Shown here: positions 34,547 to 43,255 of the stretch, one piece after another
Layout of the letters: every line of letters starts with the position of its first letter
Numbering within the stretch: the stretch's first letter is position 1
Origin: Lachnospiraceae bacterium UBA5899
GTDB taxonomy: Bacteria; Bacillota; Clostridia; Lachnospirales; Lachnospiraceae
Direction of reading: 5' to 3'
Length of the DNA: 64,000 bases
Assembly (NCBI GenBank): GCA_002432425.1
Contig: DJEL01000031.1
Location: 34,725-98,724 of the forward strand
Position numbers and translations under genes: made by a program
The notes under the pieces: model-generated
Databases searched by the model: none
What the model was told of the DNA's origin: nothing
What the model saw: the letters and a program-made list of their open reading frames with translations, nothing else

Positions 34547-35305
34547 TTACAATACTGCTTTTTCCATAAAATAATCCTTATACTCTACGAAATCCTTGCA
34601 TTCCGCATCAATACTTTCAATCAGTTCCTTTTCCTTTTCCGTAACCAGGGTCTTATAATTGTTGAAATTGTCATAGCCGTTTTTTGTCCAGGCAAAAGGA
34701 TGGGTTAAAATCTGTACCTTGTCATGGGGCAGAATGTTCTTTTCATCCGGATAACCGTAGCGCCAGATGTGGTTGGCATCGGACATGTATTTCACGGCTA
34801 CGGGAGTGTCCTCGGTTACATTTTCCGCAAACGTAAAGAAATCATCCTGGTACGCATTTAAGATGCCGGGAAGCTTGATGTTCTCCCTGAGGATGTCTTT
34901 GGAAGGTCTGTGTACGGAGAAAATGTCCACCTTGAAACCGAACATCTCGCTTAACATGCTCATTTCCTTCACAATCTGCTTTCTCACCAGCTCCATATCC
35001 GTCATGCCGTTTAAGGCATAGTGCAGACCGATGACATGTCCTCTTTCATGCATGTCCTTTACCATGTCCATATTGCGCTTGGACAAAATATTGTAGGAGT
35101 TGTTGGTCCACTGGAAGAAATAGGTGGAAGTAAAGTCCATGCTCTCTTCTACTTTGGATAAATGGTACGCTCTCTCCACACTGTACTCCACATCATGCCG
35201 CATCAGGATAAACTTGTCCCTGTTAATGGCTTCCTTATAGCCTGCCTGCAGACCCGTGGATTTGATAATCTCAATTATTTTCCGGTAATCTTCGTATGAA
35301 AACAT
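34547..35305 (-). CDS. WbmS/NodB-like carbohydrate esterase-type protein
   Basis: Protein of 252 residues, without signal peptide. FILMRHDVEYSVERAYHL holds the RHDVE motif typical of CE4-like cytoplasmic proteins of polysaccharide loci; GLHYALNG, FSVHRPS and ILTHPFAW supply further His positions. They are thought to hydrolyse or modify sugar acyl groups; the exact reaction is not known. The gene lies just before asnB (33 bp). Ribosome site GGGAGGAC. The upstream 160 bp hold a degraded gene tail. Confidence 0.75.
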   Translation of the reverse strand: MFSYEDYRKIIEIIKSTGLQAGYKEAINRDKFILMRHDVEYSVERAYHLSKVEESMDFTSTYFFQWTNNSYNILSKRNMDMVKDMHERGHVIGLHYALNGMTDMELVRKQIVKEMSMLSEMFGFKVDIFSVHRPSKDILRENIKLPGILNAYQDDFFTFAENVTEDTPVAVKYMSDANHIWRYGYPDEKNILPHDKVQILTHPFAWTKNGYDNFNNYKTLVTEKEKELIESIDAECKDFVEYKDYFMEKAVL

Positions 35306-35316
35306 AAGTCCTCCCT

Positions 35317-35463
35317 TTATTCAACAGTAATATACTGTACATCTTCTTTGTCATAGCAGACTGCCACGGCTTTATTTACCCGTCCACCGGTATCCGGAGT
35401 TGACGAAATTCCCGGCAGTTTTGGAAAAAAAGCAGAAACAACATACAATTGTTGCTTAATAAG
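35317..35463 (-). pseudogene. Remnant of a DUF6056-type gene 3' end
   Basis: In the gap between two genes an open frame without start ends in TAA at 35317-35319. Its last ~22 residues (GGRVNKAVAVCYDKEDVQYI) align with the tails of the DUF6056-like proteins at 46248 (DDWVNRAVASCYKKKTVIL) and 17970 (NYWINENIAAYYGKEKVIL). The rest of that gene is absent. It reads as the leftover end of a replaced membrane transferase gene, marking a recombination joint. Confidence 0.6.
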
Positions 35464-35467
35464 GCAA

Positions 35468-36631
35468 CTACATCAAATATGTTTGACCTTGTAACATATG
35501 TATAAAAAAATACACACCACAAAAGCTTTGGTAAATCAAGCATGCCGTAGCTATTTTAGTTCCAATCTTTATTAGTCGATTTTTACATTTGCATAATATA
35601 AACCATTTTGCAACGCTAAACACTTGTATTATGTATATTGCGAACGAATAACCCCAAATAAAGTTTCCGTGACTCATACGTTCTCCTGTTTCTATCAATA
35701 GTGCTGCCTGAAGAAAACCACACAATAAAAGTCCAATTGCAAAGAGATATGCCGGATCATTCTTTAAGGTATTTATACATAATAAAAACACAACTAATGA
35801 AAACAAAATAGAGCATATAACAGTCAGCAGCGGTCTTTCTGCCCATAGCCCAAAATAAGCAAAAAATTTTACACGAATACCTTGTTCTGAGCTACCTCCA
35901 AATAATACCATGCTCTGCCACAGTATAACAATACACGAGGGAATTAATACACTTCCTGTCCTTATCATATTTAAAAAGGTATTTTTTCTTTGTATAAAGC
36001 CAATAAACAGTTTCCATGAAAAAATTGGAGCAAATACACAAAAAAAGCTCGGTTTAATTGCCGTACATAGCGTCAAAAGAGTAGAAAACAGGAGCCACCT
36101 CCCCCAATTTAACTTTTCTCTGCCATCTATTCTCCATATGAAATATAAATATAAAATCAATATTCCCAGACATTTCATAACAAGGTATGTGGGATTATGC
36201 CACATATTTCCTGACTGATAGCTTATATACCTTTTACTCCCACATCTGTTAACATATGCTGGCATAATAAAACTACATAGCAATGCGCCTGCCCACGTCT
36301 TCCACCCATTGCCTTCCCCCATAATAAATCTAAGCAACAATTCTGTTACAAAAACAGTAGAAATTGCAATTATCGTCAGAAACATTGAAATCCAACAGGC
36401 CATATGTTTGCTTTGGGCAAATAGCTTAAATATCAGCTCTAAAATACTATATGATGTTCCATTTATGCTCATCTCTATGTGTTTGGGAATATCCGATTCA
36501 AAAAAGTTGTTTGGTGAATTAACCGGAATAAGAGCTTGGTTGTAAAATAGCCAAGCCAAAGCGCATCCATATAAAAATATTAAAAAATATATAAAATAAC
36601 AAATTTTCTTTTTAATCAGCCGTTTTCTCAT
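35468..36631 (-). CDS. Polytopic membrane protein, AT-rich, GT-C-like
   Basis: Protein of 387 residues with about ten membrane segments. The first external loop has NNFFESDIPKHIEMSI, with an acidic ESD group in the GT-C catalytic position; YQSGNMWHNPTYLVMK is a second conserved-looking loop. No soluble C-terminal domain. Base composition is clearly AT-richer than the genes at 28-35 kb, like the next gene. It sits right next to the gene remnant. Probably a sugar transferase or polymerase-like protein; unproven. Confidence 0.65.
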   Translation of the reverse strand: MRKRLIKKKICYFIYFLIFLYGCALAWLFYNQALIPVNSPNNFFESDIPKHIEMSINGTSYSILELIFKLFAQSKHMACWISMFLTIIAISTVFVTELLLRFIMGEGNGWKTWAGALLCSFIMPAYVNRCGSKRYISYQSGNMWHNPTYLVMKCLGILILYLYFIWRIDGREKLNWGRWLLFSTLLTLCTAIKPSFFCVFAPIFSWKLFIGFIQRKNTFLNMIRTGSVLIPSCIVILWQSMVLFGGSSEQGIRVKFFAYFGLWAERPLLTVICSILFSLVVFLLCINTLKNDPAYLFAIGLLLCGFLQAALLIETGERMSHGNFIWGYSFAIYIIQVFSVAKWFILCKCKNRLIKIGTKIATACLIYQSFCGVYFFIHMLQGQTYLM

Positions 36632-36633
36632 TT

Positions 36634-38136
36634 TTATTCCTTATCTTTCTCATACAAGGCCACATCATAGAACTGACAAATTTTATTATAACCAAATTCT
36701 TCTATTTTGCTCATAGCATCTTCATCATGTTTCATCAAAAGACAATATTTAGGCTTCAAATCTTCCTTTGACTCTGGGATTTCATGATAATAATTTATTC
36801 CTAATCCTGCAGGTGTAAACAGCTGATAAACTGACTTTGGGGATTGGTTGGTAAAAACTCCCAATGTATTGTTCCATGGGTTTACATCTTCCTCATCTAA
36901 GGAAATATGCATCATATTTTGTTCGAGTGATTCATAATATCCCGTTTTTTGTACTACGTACCAGTCCTCCCTATATTCATATCCATATTGACCCTGAATT
37001 AAAAATGTACTTCCAAAAAATAAAATGCACGCACTGTAAACAATCCAATTTTTCTTATCATTTTGCAATGAACATATTATATATACGAAGGAAAAAACAG
37101 CAAATGGATAACTATTTCTAATCGCTTGCATTCCAGAGGTATAAAAAGCAATAATTCCTGTAAGTCCTCCCATAACTATTAAGAATGGCATATAGCTCAA
37201 TTTTTGTTTTCTAAAATTGAACACCATAAAGAGCAGTGAAATTATAATTGTGGTGATTAAATACCACCTTGCATGGTTGCTCCATATCTGATCATATTTT
37301 CCCAAGGTTATTGTGAATCCATCATATATATTTTCTAAAATGTTTCTTATATTGTGATAACTAACACCTTCCTTAAATAACACAGTAATATCATTCATTG
37401 CATACGTCTGTTGGAAATATGCGGCACCGCATAGTCGAAAAAAACCATATCCTACTACGGTACCTGCAATAGTTACAATTCCCGCAAGCATCCATTTAAT
37501 TATCGTGTTGCATCTCTTTCCATTCAATAAGCTCATCGTTAATGGGAACAACATAATAGCCCAAGTAACTCTGCAAAAAATGGCACAAATAGTCACTACA
37601 ATTAGTATATTTTTTATTTTCTTAGTATTTTTTTCAAAATTTGACAGCAAAACAGCTAAAATTATTGCATAGAAATAATTCTCTCCCTCCATCAATGATG
37701 TATTCGCATAAAATATTACCAATGGAGAGCTAATTCCAACAATAAACATAATCGTCCTCTTAATTGTCGGCCGATATATATATATATATATAAGAATTGC
37801 GATGCTTAGGAAAAAATTATTTAAAACAGGAATTGTATTTAAATGTAATCCAAATATTCTGCCAAAAACCGCATACGGTATTAAAAGGAACCAACCATGC
37901 GTACCAAAATTTCCTAATATAGCGTGACTTCCGTCATATCCATAATACCCTAAAGGATTCCCGTATTTTATCATGGATTTAATTTGGTTGAAATAAAAAA
38001 CTTCGTCACTCCATGACGGCATAACCGTGAACAAAGATTGATGCTCTGACTTTGAAAACAGAAACAAACTGCTTATAGCAAATGGAAGTAACGCGAGTAT
38101 CAAGTATATGTATTTTTTGTTTTCAGAAGTAATCAT
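36634..38136 (-). CDS. GT-C-like membrane protein, paralogue A
   Basis: Protein of 500 residues with about 11 membrane segments. The first loop reads WSDEVFYFNQIKSM, then GYYGYDGSHA and GNFGTHG, a catalytic-type loop with an Asp-Glu pair. The C-terminal ~100 residues are soluble. It is a paralogue of the 494-residue protein at 43256, with which it shares the loop, GLHLNT/S, the GINYY segment and the tail. The coding sequence includes an (AT)9 tract at 37774-37792 (residues IYIYIY). AT-rich, 2 bp from the next gene. Confidence 0.75.
   Translation of the reverse strand: MITSENKKYIYLILALLPFAISSLFLFSKSEHQSLFTVMPSWSDEVFYFNQIKSMIKYGNPLGYYGYDGSHAILGNFGTHGWFLLIPYAVFGRIFGLHLNTIPVLNNFFLSIAILIYIYIYRPTIKRTIMFIVGISSPLVIFYANTSLMEGENYFYAIILAVLLSNFEKNTKKIKNILIVVTICAIFCRVTWAIMLFPLTMSLLNGKRCNTIIKWMLAGIVTIAGTVVGYGFFRLCGAAYFQQTYAMNDITVLFKEGVSYHNIRNILENIYDGFTITLGKYDQIWSNHARWYLITTIIISLLFMVFNFRKQKLSYMPFLIVMGGLTGIIAFYTSGMQAIRNSYPFAVFSFVYIICSLQNDKKNWIVYSACILFFGSTFLIQGQYGYEYREDWYVVQKTGYYESLEQNMMHISLDEEDVNPWNNTLGVFTNQSPKSVYQLFTPAGLGINYYHEIPESKEDLKPKYCLLMKHDEDAMSKIEEFGYNKICQFYDVALYEKDKE
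37774..37792 (-). repeat. (AT)9 dinucleotide tract inside coding sequence
   Basis: Nineteen bases of alternating A and T within codons for IYIYIY of the GT-C gene at 36634. Gain or loss of one unit shifts the frame in the N-terminal third. The paralogue at 43256 has no such tract. Confidence 0.85.
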
Positions 38137-38157
38137 AATTATTGAACACCCATTCCC

Positions 38158-39258
38158 TTATTTTTTACACAGCTCTTCGATATAGTCCTTCCATTGCCGC
38201 ACCACTGCTTCCGTGTTGGCAATGTCCTTGATTTTACGTGCTTCCCTGCCGAGTTTTTCCGCGAAATCCCTGTCCTCAATCAGCCGGTTCATGCCTGCTG
38301 CCAGGGCATCCGCATCCTTAATGGGCACCAACAGTCCGTTTTTCTCATTTTCGATAAGCGTCGCCGGTCCGCCGCAGGGGCAGTCCGTTGCCACAACGGG
38401 AAGTCCCAGCGCCATGGCTTCCATCAGTGCATTGGGAAGTCCCTCCCAGTCGGAAGAAAAGGCAAACAGCGCCGCATCGTTTAATTTCTTTTCCAGTTCA
38501 TCGCTGGCTCCCATCAGATGCACATACTCTTCTGCCTGTTTTTTTGCAATGCTCTTTTCCAGAAGCTCCTTCGTGCCGTCATGGGAATCCCCGCCGTAAA
38601 TTTCCAGTGTATAATCGGGATGCTTTTCATGCACCTTTACAAAGGCATCAATCAGAAGAAGCTGGTTTTTAAAGTCCACCAGTCTGCCGGACTGCACCAC
38701 CGTTTTCCGTCTTTCTGCCGGTTCCGGTACTCCGATATACTTGTCATTGATGGGATTCAGGATGATTTTAGATTTTTTTTGTATCTTTTTTGTAAAGAAT
38801 TCCTTTGCTCCCACCGTCTGGAACACATTGCCCGCCGCTGTGGGATACAAAAGAGGAATTAAAATCTTATCCCACTTTCCCACATAGTGCAGATAGGGGT
38901 TTGTCCGTACGGAAACAATCACCGGAAGCCGCATAAAGTAGGTCGCCATCAGCGCCCGGTAGTTGGCTTTCTGGGCAAAGGCAATCAGGATATCCGGCTT
39001 TTCCTTTTTCAAAAACTTTTTCAGGTTGGAAATCCGCATGAAAAACTGCCGTTTTGCGGAAGCCTTTTCCTGTTTTTCCGTCAGTCCCACATGCACCCTG
39101 TGAATTCTTTCGTCTATGGCAAATTCATTTTCCGCCACCCATTCTGTGGCGATATAAACATCATACCCTTCCTGTACCAGACGGTTTGCCAGTGTGGTTA
39201 CCACCCGCTCCGCTCCGCCCTGTTCCAGGCAGTTTAAGTGAAATACTATTTTACGCAT
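38158..39258 (-). CDS. Glycosyltransferase family 4
   Basis: Protein of 366 residues, GT-B fold. LNCLEQGGAERVVTTLANRL at the start, VVQSGRLVDFKNQ, and SSDWEGLPNALMEAMALG (Glu-rich active-site motif), then CPCGGPATLI. Cytoplasmic retaining transferase. Its composition is nearer 50% GC than the AT-rich membrane-protein genes on both sides. The ATG overlaps the stop of the gene at 39251 by 8 bp, with AGGAG upstream. Confidence 0.92.
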   Translation of the reverse strand: MRKIVFHLNCLEQGGAERVVTTLANRLVQEGYDVYIATEWVAENEFAIDERIHRVHVGLTEKQEKASAKRQFFMRISNLKKFLKKEKPDILIAFAQKANYRALMATYFMRLPVIVSVRTNPYLHYVGKWDKILIPLLYPTAAGNVFQTVGAKEFFTKKIQKKSKIILNPINDKYIGVPEPAERRKTVVQSGRLVDFKNQLLLIDAFVKVHEKHPDYTLEIYGGDSHDGTKELLEKSIAKKQAEEYVHLMGASDELEKKLNDAALFAFSSDWEGLPNALMEAMALGLPVVATDCPCGGPATLIENEKNGLLVPIKDADALAAGMNRLIEDRDFAEKLGREARKIKDIANTEAVVRQWKDYIEELCKK

Positions 39259-40618
39259 GTGTTCTCCTTTTGGCTTTGTCCTTCCAGATAAAGTACATTT
39301 CCCTGAGCATCAGGTACATGGCAATGTAAACAAAGGGCATATTGTAAATCATGTACCGGGTCTGGGCAAAAATCATAACTCCTACCGCCGCAACATTCAT
39401 GGCTGTAGAAATCAGTATAACCGTTCCCAGCCAGAAGGCCTTTTCCTTTTTTTGCACCCCCATATAAACAAGCAGTCCCAGGTAAATAAGTACAAACAAC
39501 ATATTATACCAGGTAAGTCTGTTATCCGCTTTTGATATCGTATTGCAAATACCTGCCATTATATTATCTGTTATAACGCCCACTGCTCTCTTCCAGTTGG
39601 CCGGAAGCAGTGTATCAATAAACACACGATTCAGATCATCAAAAGCCTGCTCCTTCAGAAGTCCGGAAGCCCCTGATGTATGTTCAATATAGTCATAAAA
39701 AGCCTTGTTCAGAATCCCGTAGGATATCAAATCATAGTGATCGGAATAATGGTTATACCTGTTTAGCCAATTTCCGGATGCATATTTATAATTGTAACCG
39801 TTTTTCTCCACTTCCTGCATAATATCTGTATACAGTGTCCGGATTTCTTTATTTTCAAAGTATCCGGCGTCTTCTGTTCCCGATGCATATACCAGCGTGA
39901 TCACGGCCGCGGAAGAGTCCGTTGTATGCCTCGTCGCCACACCCCTTACACAATAGTTGTAAAAGATATCCGCACCTACACTGACCAAAAAGACAAGCAG
40001 AACTATCCCCAAATTGCCAAGCAATCTTTTACATCCTATGTCCTTTCGGAAAAACTGTATGATAAAAACCAAAATCATAATAGGGATTACGATGTACATT
40101 TGTTTGCGAACGCAAATAAGGCAGACTGCATAAAAGGAAGACAGAATTAAAGCACCTGTATTTTTTTTCCATGTATACATAAGTATTTCGGTTATAAACA
40201 GCACAAACAGCGGAATTGCAAGTCCTTCTGAACATATCTCATTACAATACGCCGCATGTCTGTTGGCAACAAATCTGCATAATAAAACCACACCGAGCTG
40301 CATAGCTACAATTATCAACGTAGGGATTTTCTTCAATGACCATTTTCTTTCCACTGTTATACTAAATTTAAACGTAGCAATTGCCGCTAAAATACACTGT
40401 GCTAAAGACGCTGCTTTAAGATAAATATTTTTAGAAAATATTCTGCGAAAGAGAAATAAATAAGTGGGATACAAGGGCTCTCTGCTGGGAATTGCATGAA
40501 TATATCCCCATGAATCATTTGAGAACGTAACTCCGTCTGCAAAAAACCAGCTTATATAAAATAAAATACATGTAACAAAAATCAAATTATCTATATTGAA
40601 TATTTTTTTTTTGCTCAA
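39251..40618 (-). CDS. GT-C-like membrane protein
   Basis: Protein of 455 residues with about 11 membrane segments. TFSNDSWGYIHAI in the first loop carries the Asp characteristic of GT-C enzymes. It has a large external loop (about 230-330). Start is TTG at 40618, overlapping the GtrB-type stop (TTGA), with AAGGAG 8 nt upstream. A run of ten A follows two codons after the start (40603-40612). It probably uses the lipid-linked sugar made by the GtrB-type neighbour. Confidence 0.72.
   Translation of the reverse strand: MSKKKIFNIDNLIFVTCILFYISWFFADGVTFSNDSWGYIHAIPSREPLYPTYLFLFRRIFSKNIYLKAASLAQCILAAIATFKFSITVERKWSLKKIPTLIIVAMQLGVVLLCRFVANRHAAYCNEICSEGLAIPLFVLFITEILMYTWKKNTGALILSSFYAVCLICVRKQMYIVIPIMILVFIIQFFRKDIGCKRLLGNLGIVLLVFLVSVGADIFYNYCVRGVATRHTTDSSAAVITLVYASGTEDAGYFENKEIRTLYTDIMQEVEKNGYNYKYASGNWLNRYNHYSDHYDLISYGILNKAFYDYIEHTSGASGLLKEQAFDDLNRVFIDTLLPANWKRAVGVITDNIMAGICNTISKADNRLTWYNMLFVLIYLGLLVYMGVQKKEKAFWLGTVILISTAMNVAAVGVMIFAQTRYMIYNMPFVYIAMYLMLREMYFIWKDKAKRRTHA
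40603..40612 (-). repeat. A10 tract at the start of the GT-C gene
   Basis: Ten A on the coding strand, in codons 3-6 right after the TTG start. One-base slippage, in replication or transcription, would put the gene out of frame. Confidence 0.8.
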
Positions 40619-41553
40619 TCTGCCTTCTCCTTCTTCTGTCTTGTCACCTGATTTAGCTGAAATTCAAAATCACGTCGGTTTTTTTTAGCAATATCGGATA
40701 AAATCATTCCCGAGAAAAAAGCCTGTATAGCCGCAAGTTCCACAAAACATGAAACAATCAAAGTAGGAAATCTATTCACCAAATGTGTCTGGAAAAATTC
40801 TATCAATACAGGAATAAACATAATAAGCGCAACTATTGTAAGTAAAAAGGCAAGTAAAGTAAAAAAGCCAAAAGGTTTGTAATTTTTATATAACTGCACA
40901 ATAGTTTTTAAAACCTTAAAGCCGTCGGAATAGGTGCTTAATTTGGACACGCTTCCCTCCGGCCTGTCACGGTAATCCACCACGATATTTTCCAGCTGCA
41001 TGTTGTTGTAAACCGCATGGATGGTCATTTCCGTTTCGATTTCAAAGCCCTTTGATAAAACCGGAAATGTCTTTACAAATTCATAGCTAAAAGCCCGGTA
41101 GCCGGTCATGATATCCCGGATGTTGCAGGCAAAAAGTCTGTTAATCACTCCTCTCACCAAAGAGTTTCCCATATTGTGAAAAGGCCTTTTGTTCTCTTGA
41201 AAATAAGTGGAAGAAAGTCTGTCTCCCACTACCATGTCCGCATTCTTCCTTAAAACAGCATCCGCCATATCCCGCGCATTATTCAGCGGATATGTATCGT
41301 CTCCATCTACCATGATATAGCATTCGGCATCTATCTCACGGAACATTCGCCGTATAACATTACCTTTCCCCTGCTGATACTCATATCTTACAACCGCTCC
41401 TGCATTTTCAGCAATTTTGTCAGTTCCGTCTACAGAATTGTTATCGTAAACATATATCGTTGCTTCCGGCAGTGCTGTTTTAGCATCTTCTACAACTTTT
41501 TTTATTGTCTGAGCCTCATTATAGCATGGAATCAACACCGCTATTTTATCCAT
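40615..41553 (-). CDS. GtrB/DPM1-like polyprenyl-phosphate sugar synthase (GT2)
   Basis: Protein of 312 residues. VLIPCYNEAQTIKKVVED, YVYDNNSVDGTDKIAE, MVDGDDTYPL (DxD) and RDIMTGYRAF form a GT2 domain; two membrane helices lie at about 230-290. The GYRAF and YRDRPEGS segments are typical for dolichyl/undecaprenyl-phosphate mannose- or glucose-type synthases. It overlaps the TTG start of the GT-C gene by 4 bp, giving a tightly coupled donor-synthase/transferase pair. A predicted promoter lies about 60 bp upstream. Confidence 0.88.
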   Translation of the reverse strand: MDKIAVLIPCYNEAQTIKKVVEDAKTALPEATIYVYDNNSVDGTDKIAENAGAVVRYEYQQGKGNVIRRMFREIDAECYIMVDGDDTYPLNNARDMADAVLRKNADMVVGDRLSSTYFQENKRPFHNMGNSLVRGVINRLFACNIRDIMTGYRAFSYEFVKTFPVLSKGFEIETEMTIHAVYNNMQLENIVVDYRDRPEGSVSKLSTYSDGFKVLKTIVQLYKNYKPFGFFTLLAFLLTIVALIMFIPVLIEFFQTHLVNRFPTLIVSCFVELAAIQAFFSGMILSDIAKKNRRDFEFQLNQVTRQKKEKAD

Positions 41554-41612
41554 TTATGAATCCTTTCTATCCTAAATTAACGGAATAGTTCTTAATATAG
41601 GGATTGACCTTT

Positions 41613-41642
41613 AATATAGCATTATTCCCACAATAGCGTCAA
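41613..41642 (-). promoter_or_regulatory. Internal promoter (TTGACG-18-TGCTATATT)
   Basis: Minus strand: TTGACG (41637-41642), 18 bp, extended -10 TGCTATATT (core 41613-41618). It lies in a 104-bp gap upstream of the GtrB-type gene and closely resembles the elements at 26743 and 47741. Confidence 0.65.
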
Positions 41643-41657
41643 ACCATGTAGCCCCAC

Positions 41658-42758
41658 TTACACTCCTGTGAAATCATTAATTGCCTCAACCACATAATTC
41701 TGTTCTGTTTCACTCATACCATTATACAGCGGCAGTGACAATACGGTCTTTGCATATTTTTCCGTAACAGGTAAAGAACCCTGAGGAATGTGCAGATATT
41801 GATATGCCTCGGACATATGTGGTGGTATGGGATAATGAATTATGGTTCCTATTTCCTTCTCATTCAGATAGGCAATCAGTTCATCTCTTTCTTCGCACCG
41901 AATCACAAACTGATGCCAGATATGAGTCGCACCTTCCCTGATTTTCGGAAGAATTACCAGAGGATTTTTAATATTTTGTAAATATCGTTCACAAATAGCT
42001 CTTTTCTCCTCTTCTAATTCCTGAATATGGGACAATCTTACTCTAAGTAATCCGGCCTGCAATTCGTCCAGTCTGGAGTTTGTTCCCACTACGCGATTAT
42101 AGTATCTCTTTTCACTTCCATAGTTTCGGAACACTCTTACCTGTTCTGCCAGGGAAGGATCATTGGTCACAATTCCACCGGCATCGCCAAATGCTCCGAG
42201 ATTCTTGGACGGATAAAAGGAAAAGCAACCGATATCACCGAAAGTACCCGTCTTTTTTCCATTAAAATCTGCTCCATGGGACTGTGCACAATCCTCTACG
42301 ACCTTTAATTGGTGTTTCCGTGCCACATCCATAATTGCTTCCATATTGGAAGCCTGTCCATACAAATGTACCACCAGAATTGCCTTGGTTGCCGGTGTTA
42401 TTTTTTTCTCCAGTTCCGATGCGTCAATATTATAGTACTCATCCGGTTCAACAAAAACAGGAGTAGCGCCGTTAATGGTAATTCCCATAACACTTGCAAT
42501 ATATGTATTTCCCTGTACAAGCACTTCATCGCCTTTTCCAATTCCCAATACACGAAATGCAATCCATAAAGCATCTAATCCGCTGGCTAAACCTACACAG
42601 TAACCGGTTCCAAGATATTCTGCAAATTCTCTTTCAAAGCTGCTTACTTCTTTCCCCAATATGTACCAGCCGGATCTCAAAACCTCTAAAGCCTTATTCT
42701 CAAATTCATCCTGATATTTATAAAATCCCAAATCCATTCTGTTAGGCATTATTTTCAT
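41658..42758 (-). CDS. Sugar 3-aminotransferase, FdtB/QdtB type
   Basis: Protein of 366 residues, DegT/DnrJ/EryC1 family. Features: LASGLDALWIAFRVLGI, EVLVQGNTYIASVMGI, EDCAQSHGADFNG and SFYPSKNLGAFGDAGG with the PLP-binding Lys. The pattern is that of enzymes that aminate C3 of dTDP-3-keto-6-deoxyhexose. It is 2 bp from the ketoisomerase gene and together they make dTDP-3-amino-3,6-dideoxyhexose (Fuc3N or Qui3N). GGAG lies upstream of the ATG. Confidence 0.87.
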   Translation of the reverse strand: MKIMPNRMDLGFYKYQDEFENKALEVLRSGWYILGKEVSSFEREFAEYLGTGYCVGLASGLDALWIAFRVLGIGKGDEVLVQGNTYIASVMGITINGATPVFVEPDEYYNIDASELEKKITPATKAILVVHLYGQASNMEAIMDVARKHQLKVVEDCAQSHGADFNGKKTGTFGDIGCFSFYPSKNLGAFGDAGGIVTNDPSLAEQVRVFRNYGSEKRYYNRVVGTNSRLDELQAGLLRVRLSHIQELEEEKRAICERYLQNIKNPLVILPKIREGATHIWHQFVIRCEERDELIAYLNEKEIGTIIHYPIPPHMSEAYQYLHIPQGSLPVTEKYAKTVLSLPLYNGMSETEQNYVVEAINDFTGV

Positions 42759-42760
42759 GT

Positions 42761-43186
42761 TTATTTCTCCACTGTTTCATTTATCAATTTAATAAATTCT
42801 GCATAATCACGAATATATTCCTGGGAATCATAATGTTCACTTGCAAGGCACAGCAAGACCGAATCTTCACTAAAATCGTACATTTCCTTCCATATCATAT
42901 TGGGCAGGTATATACCCGTATGCGGTCTGTTTAAGGAAAAAGTTGCTTCATTTCCCTGTCCGTCTTTTACTTTTACCTTGCTGGAGCCCTTCACATTGAT
43001 CAATACAAACTGGCTTTTCCGATTTGCATGCTGTCCCCGGACAACATCCTTTCCCGTTCCGTATATATAAAAAATACGTTTTATTTCAAACGGAATATCT
43101 TTTAAGCCTTCTACAATCACTAAATGTCCTCTGTCATCACCATGTTGCGGAAATTCCAGCATTTGTACACCCTTAAACTTCTCCAT
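42761..43186 (-). CDS. dTDP-4-keto-6-deoxyglucose 3,4-ketoisomerase, FdtA/QdtA type
   Basis: Protein of 141 residues, single cupin of the WxcM/FdtA family. DDRGHLVIVEG, VRGQHANRKSQF (the RGxHA His) and GIYLPNMIWKEMYDF are the conserved segments. It moves the keto group from C4 to C3 of dTDP-4-keto-6-deoxyglucose. Whether the product has gluco or galacto shape (QdtA or FdtA) depends on subtle residues and is left open. The GNAT at 44786 is a candidate for the final N-acetylation. Confidence 0.88.
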   Translation of the reverse strand: MEKFKGVQMLEFPQHGDDRGHLVIVEGLKDIPFEIKRIFYIYGTGKDVVRGQHANRKSQFVLINVKGSSKVKVKDGQGNEATFSLNRPHTGIYLPNMIWKEMYDFSEDSVLLCLASEHYDSQEYIRDYAEFIKLINETVEK

Positions 43187-43255
43187 TTTTCATCTCCTAT
43201 GAAATATTATATTTACTTAATATTCTATACTGTTTCACGTTCATGCTTCTCACCC

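Noticed and set aside
38761..38800. A8 runs in GT4 and other genes as phase-variable sites
   Set aside because: Runs of eight are common in this AT-rich sequence and not exceptional; only the A10 and (AT)9 tracts were kept.
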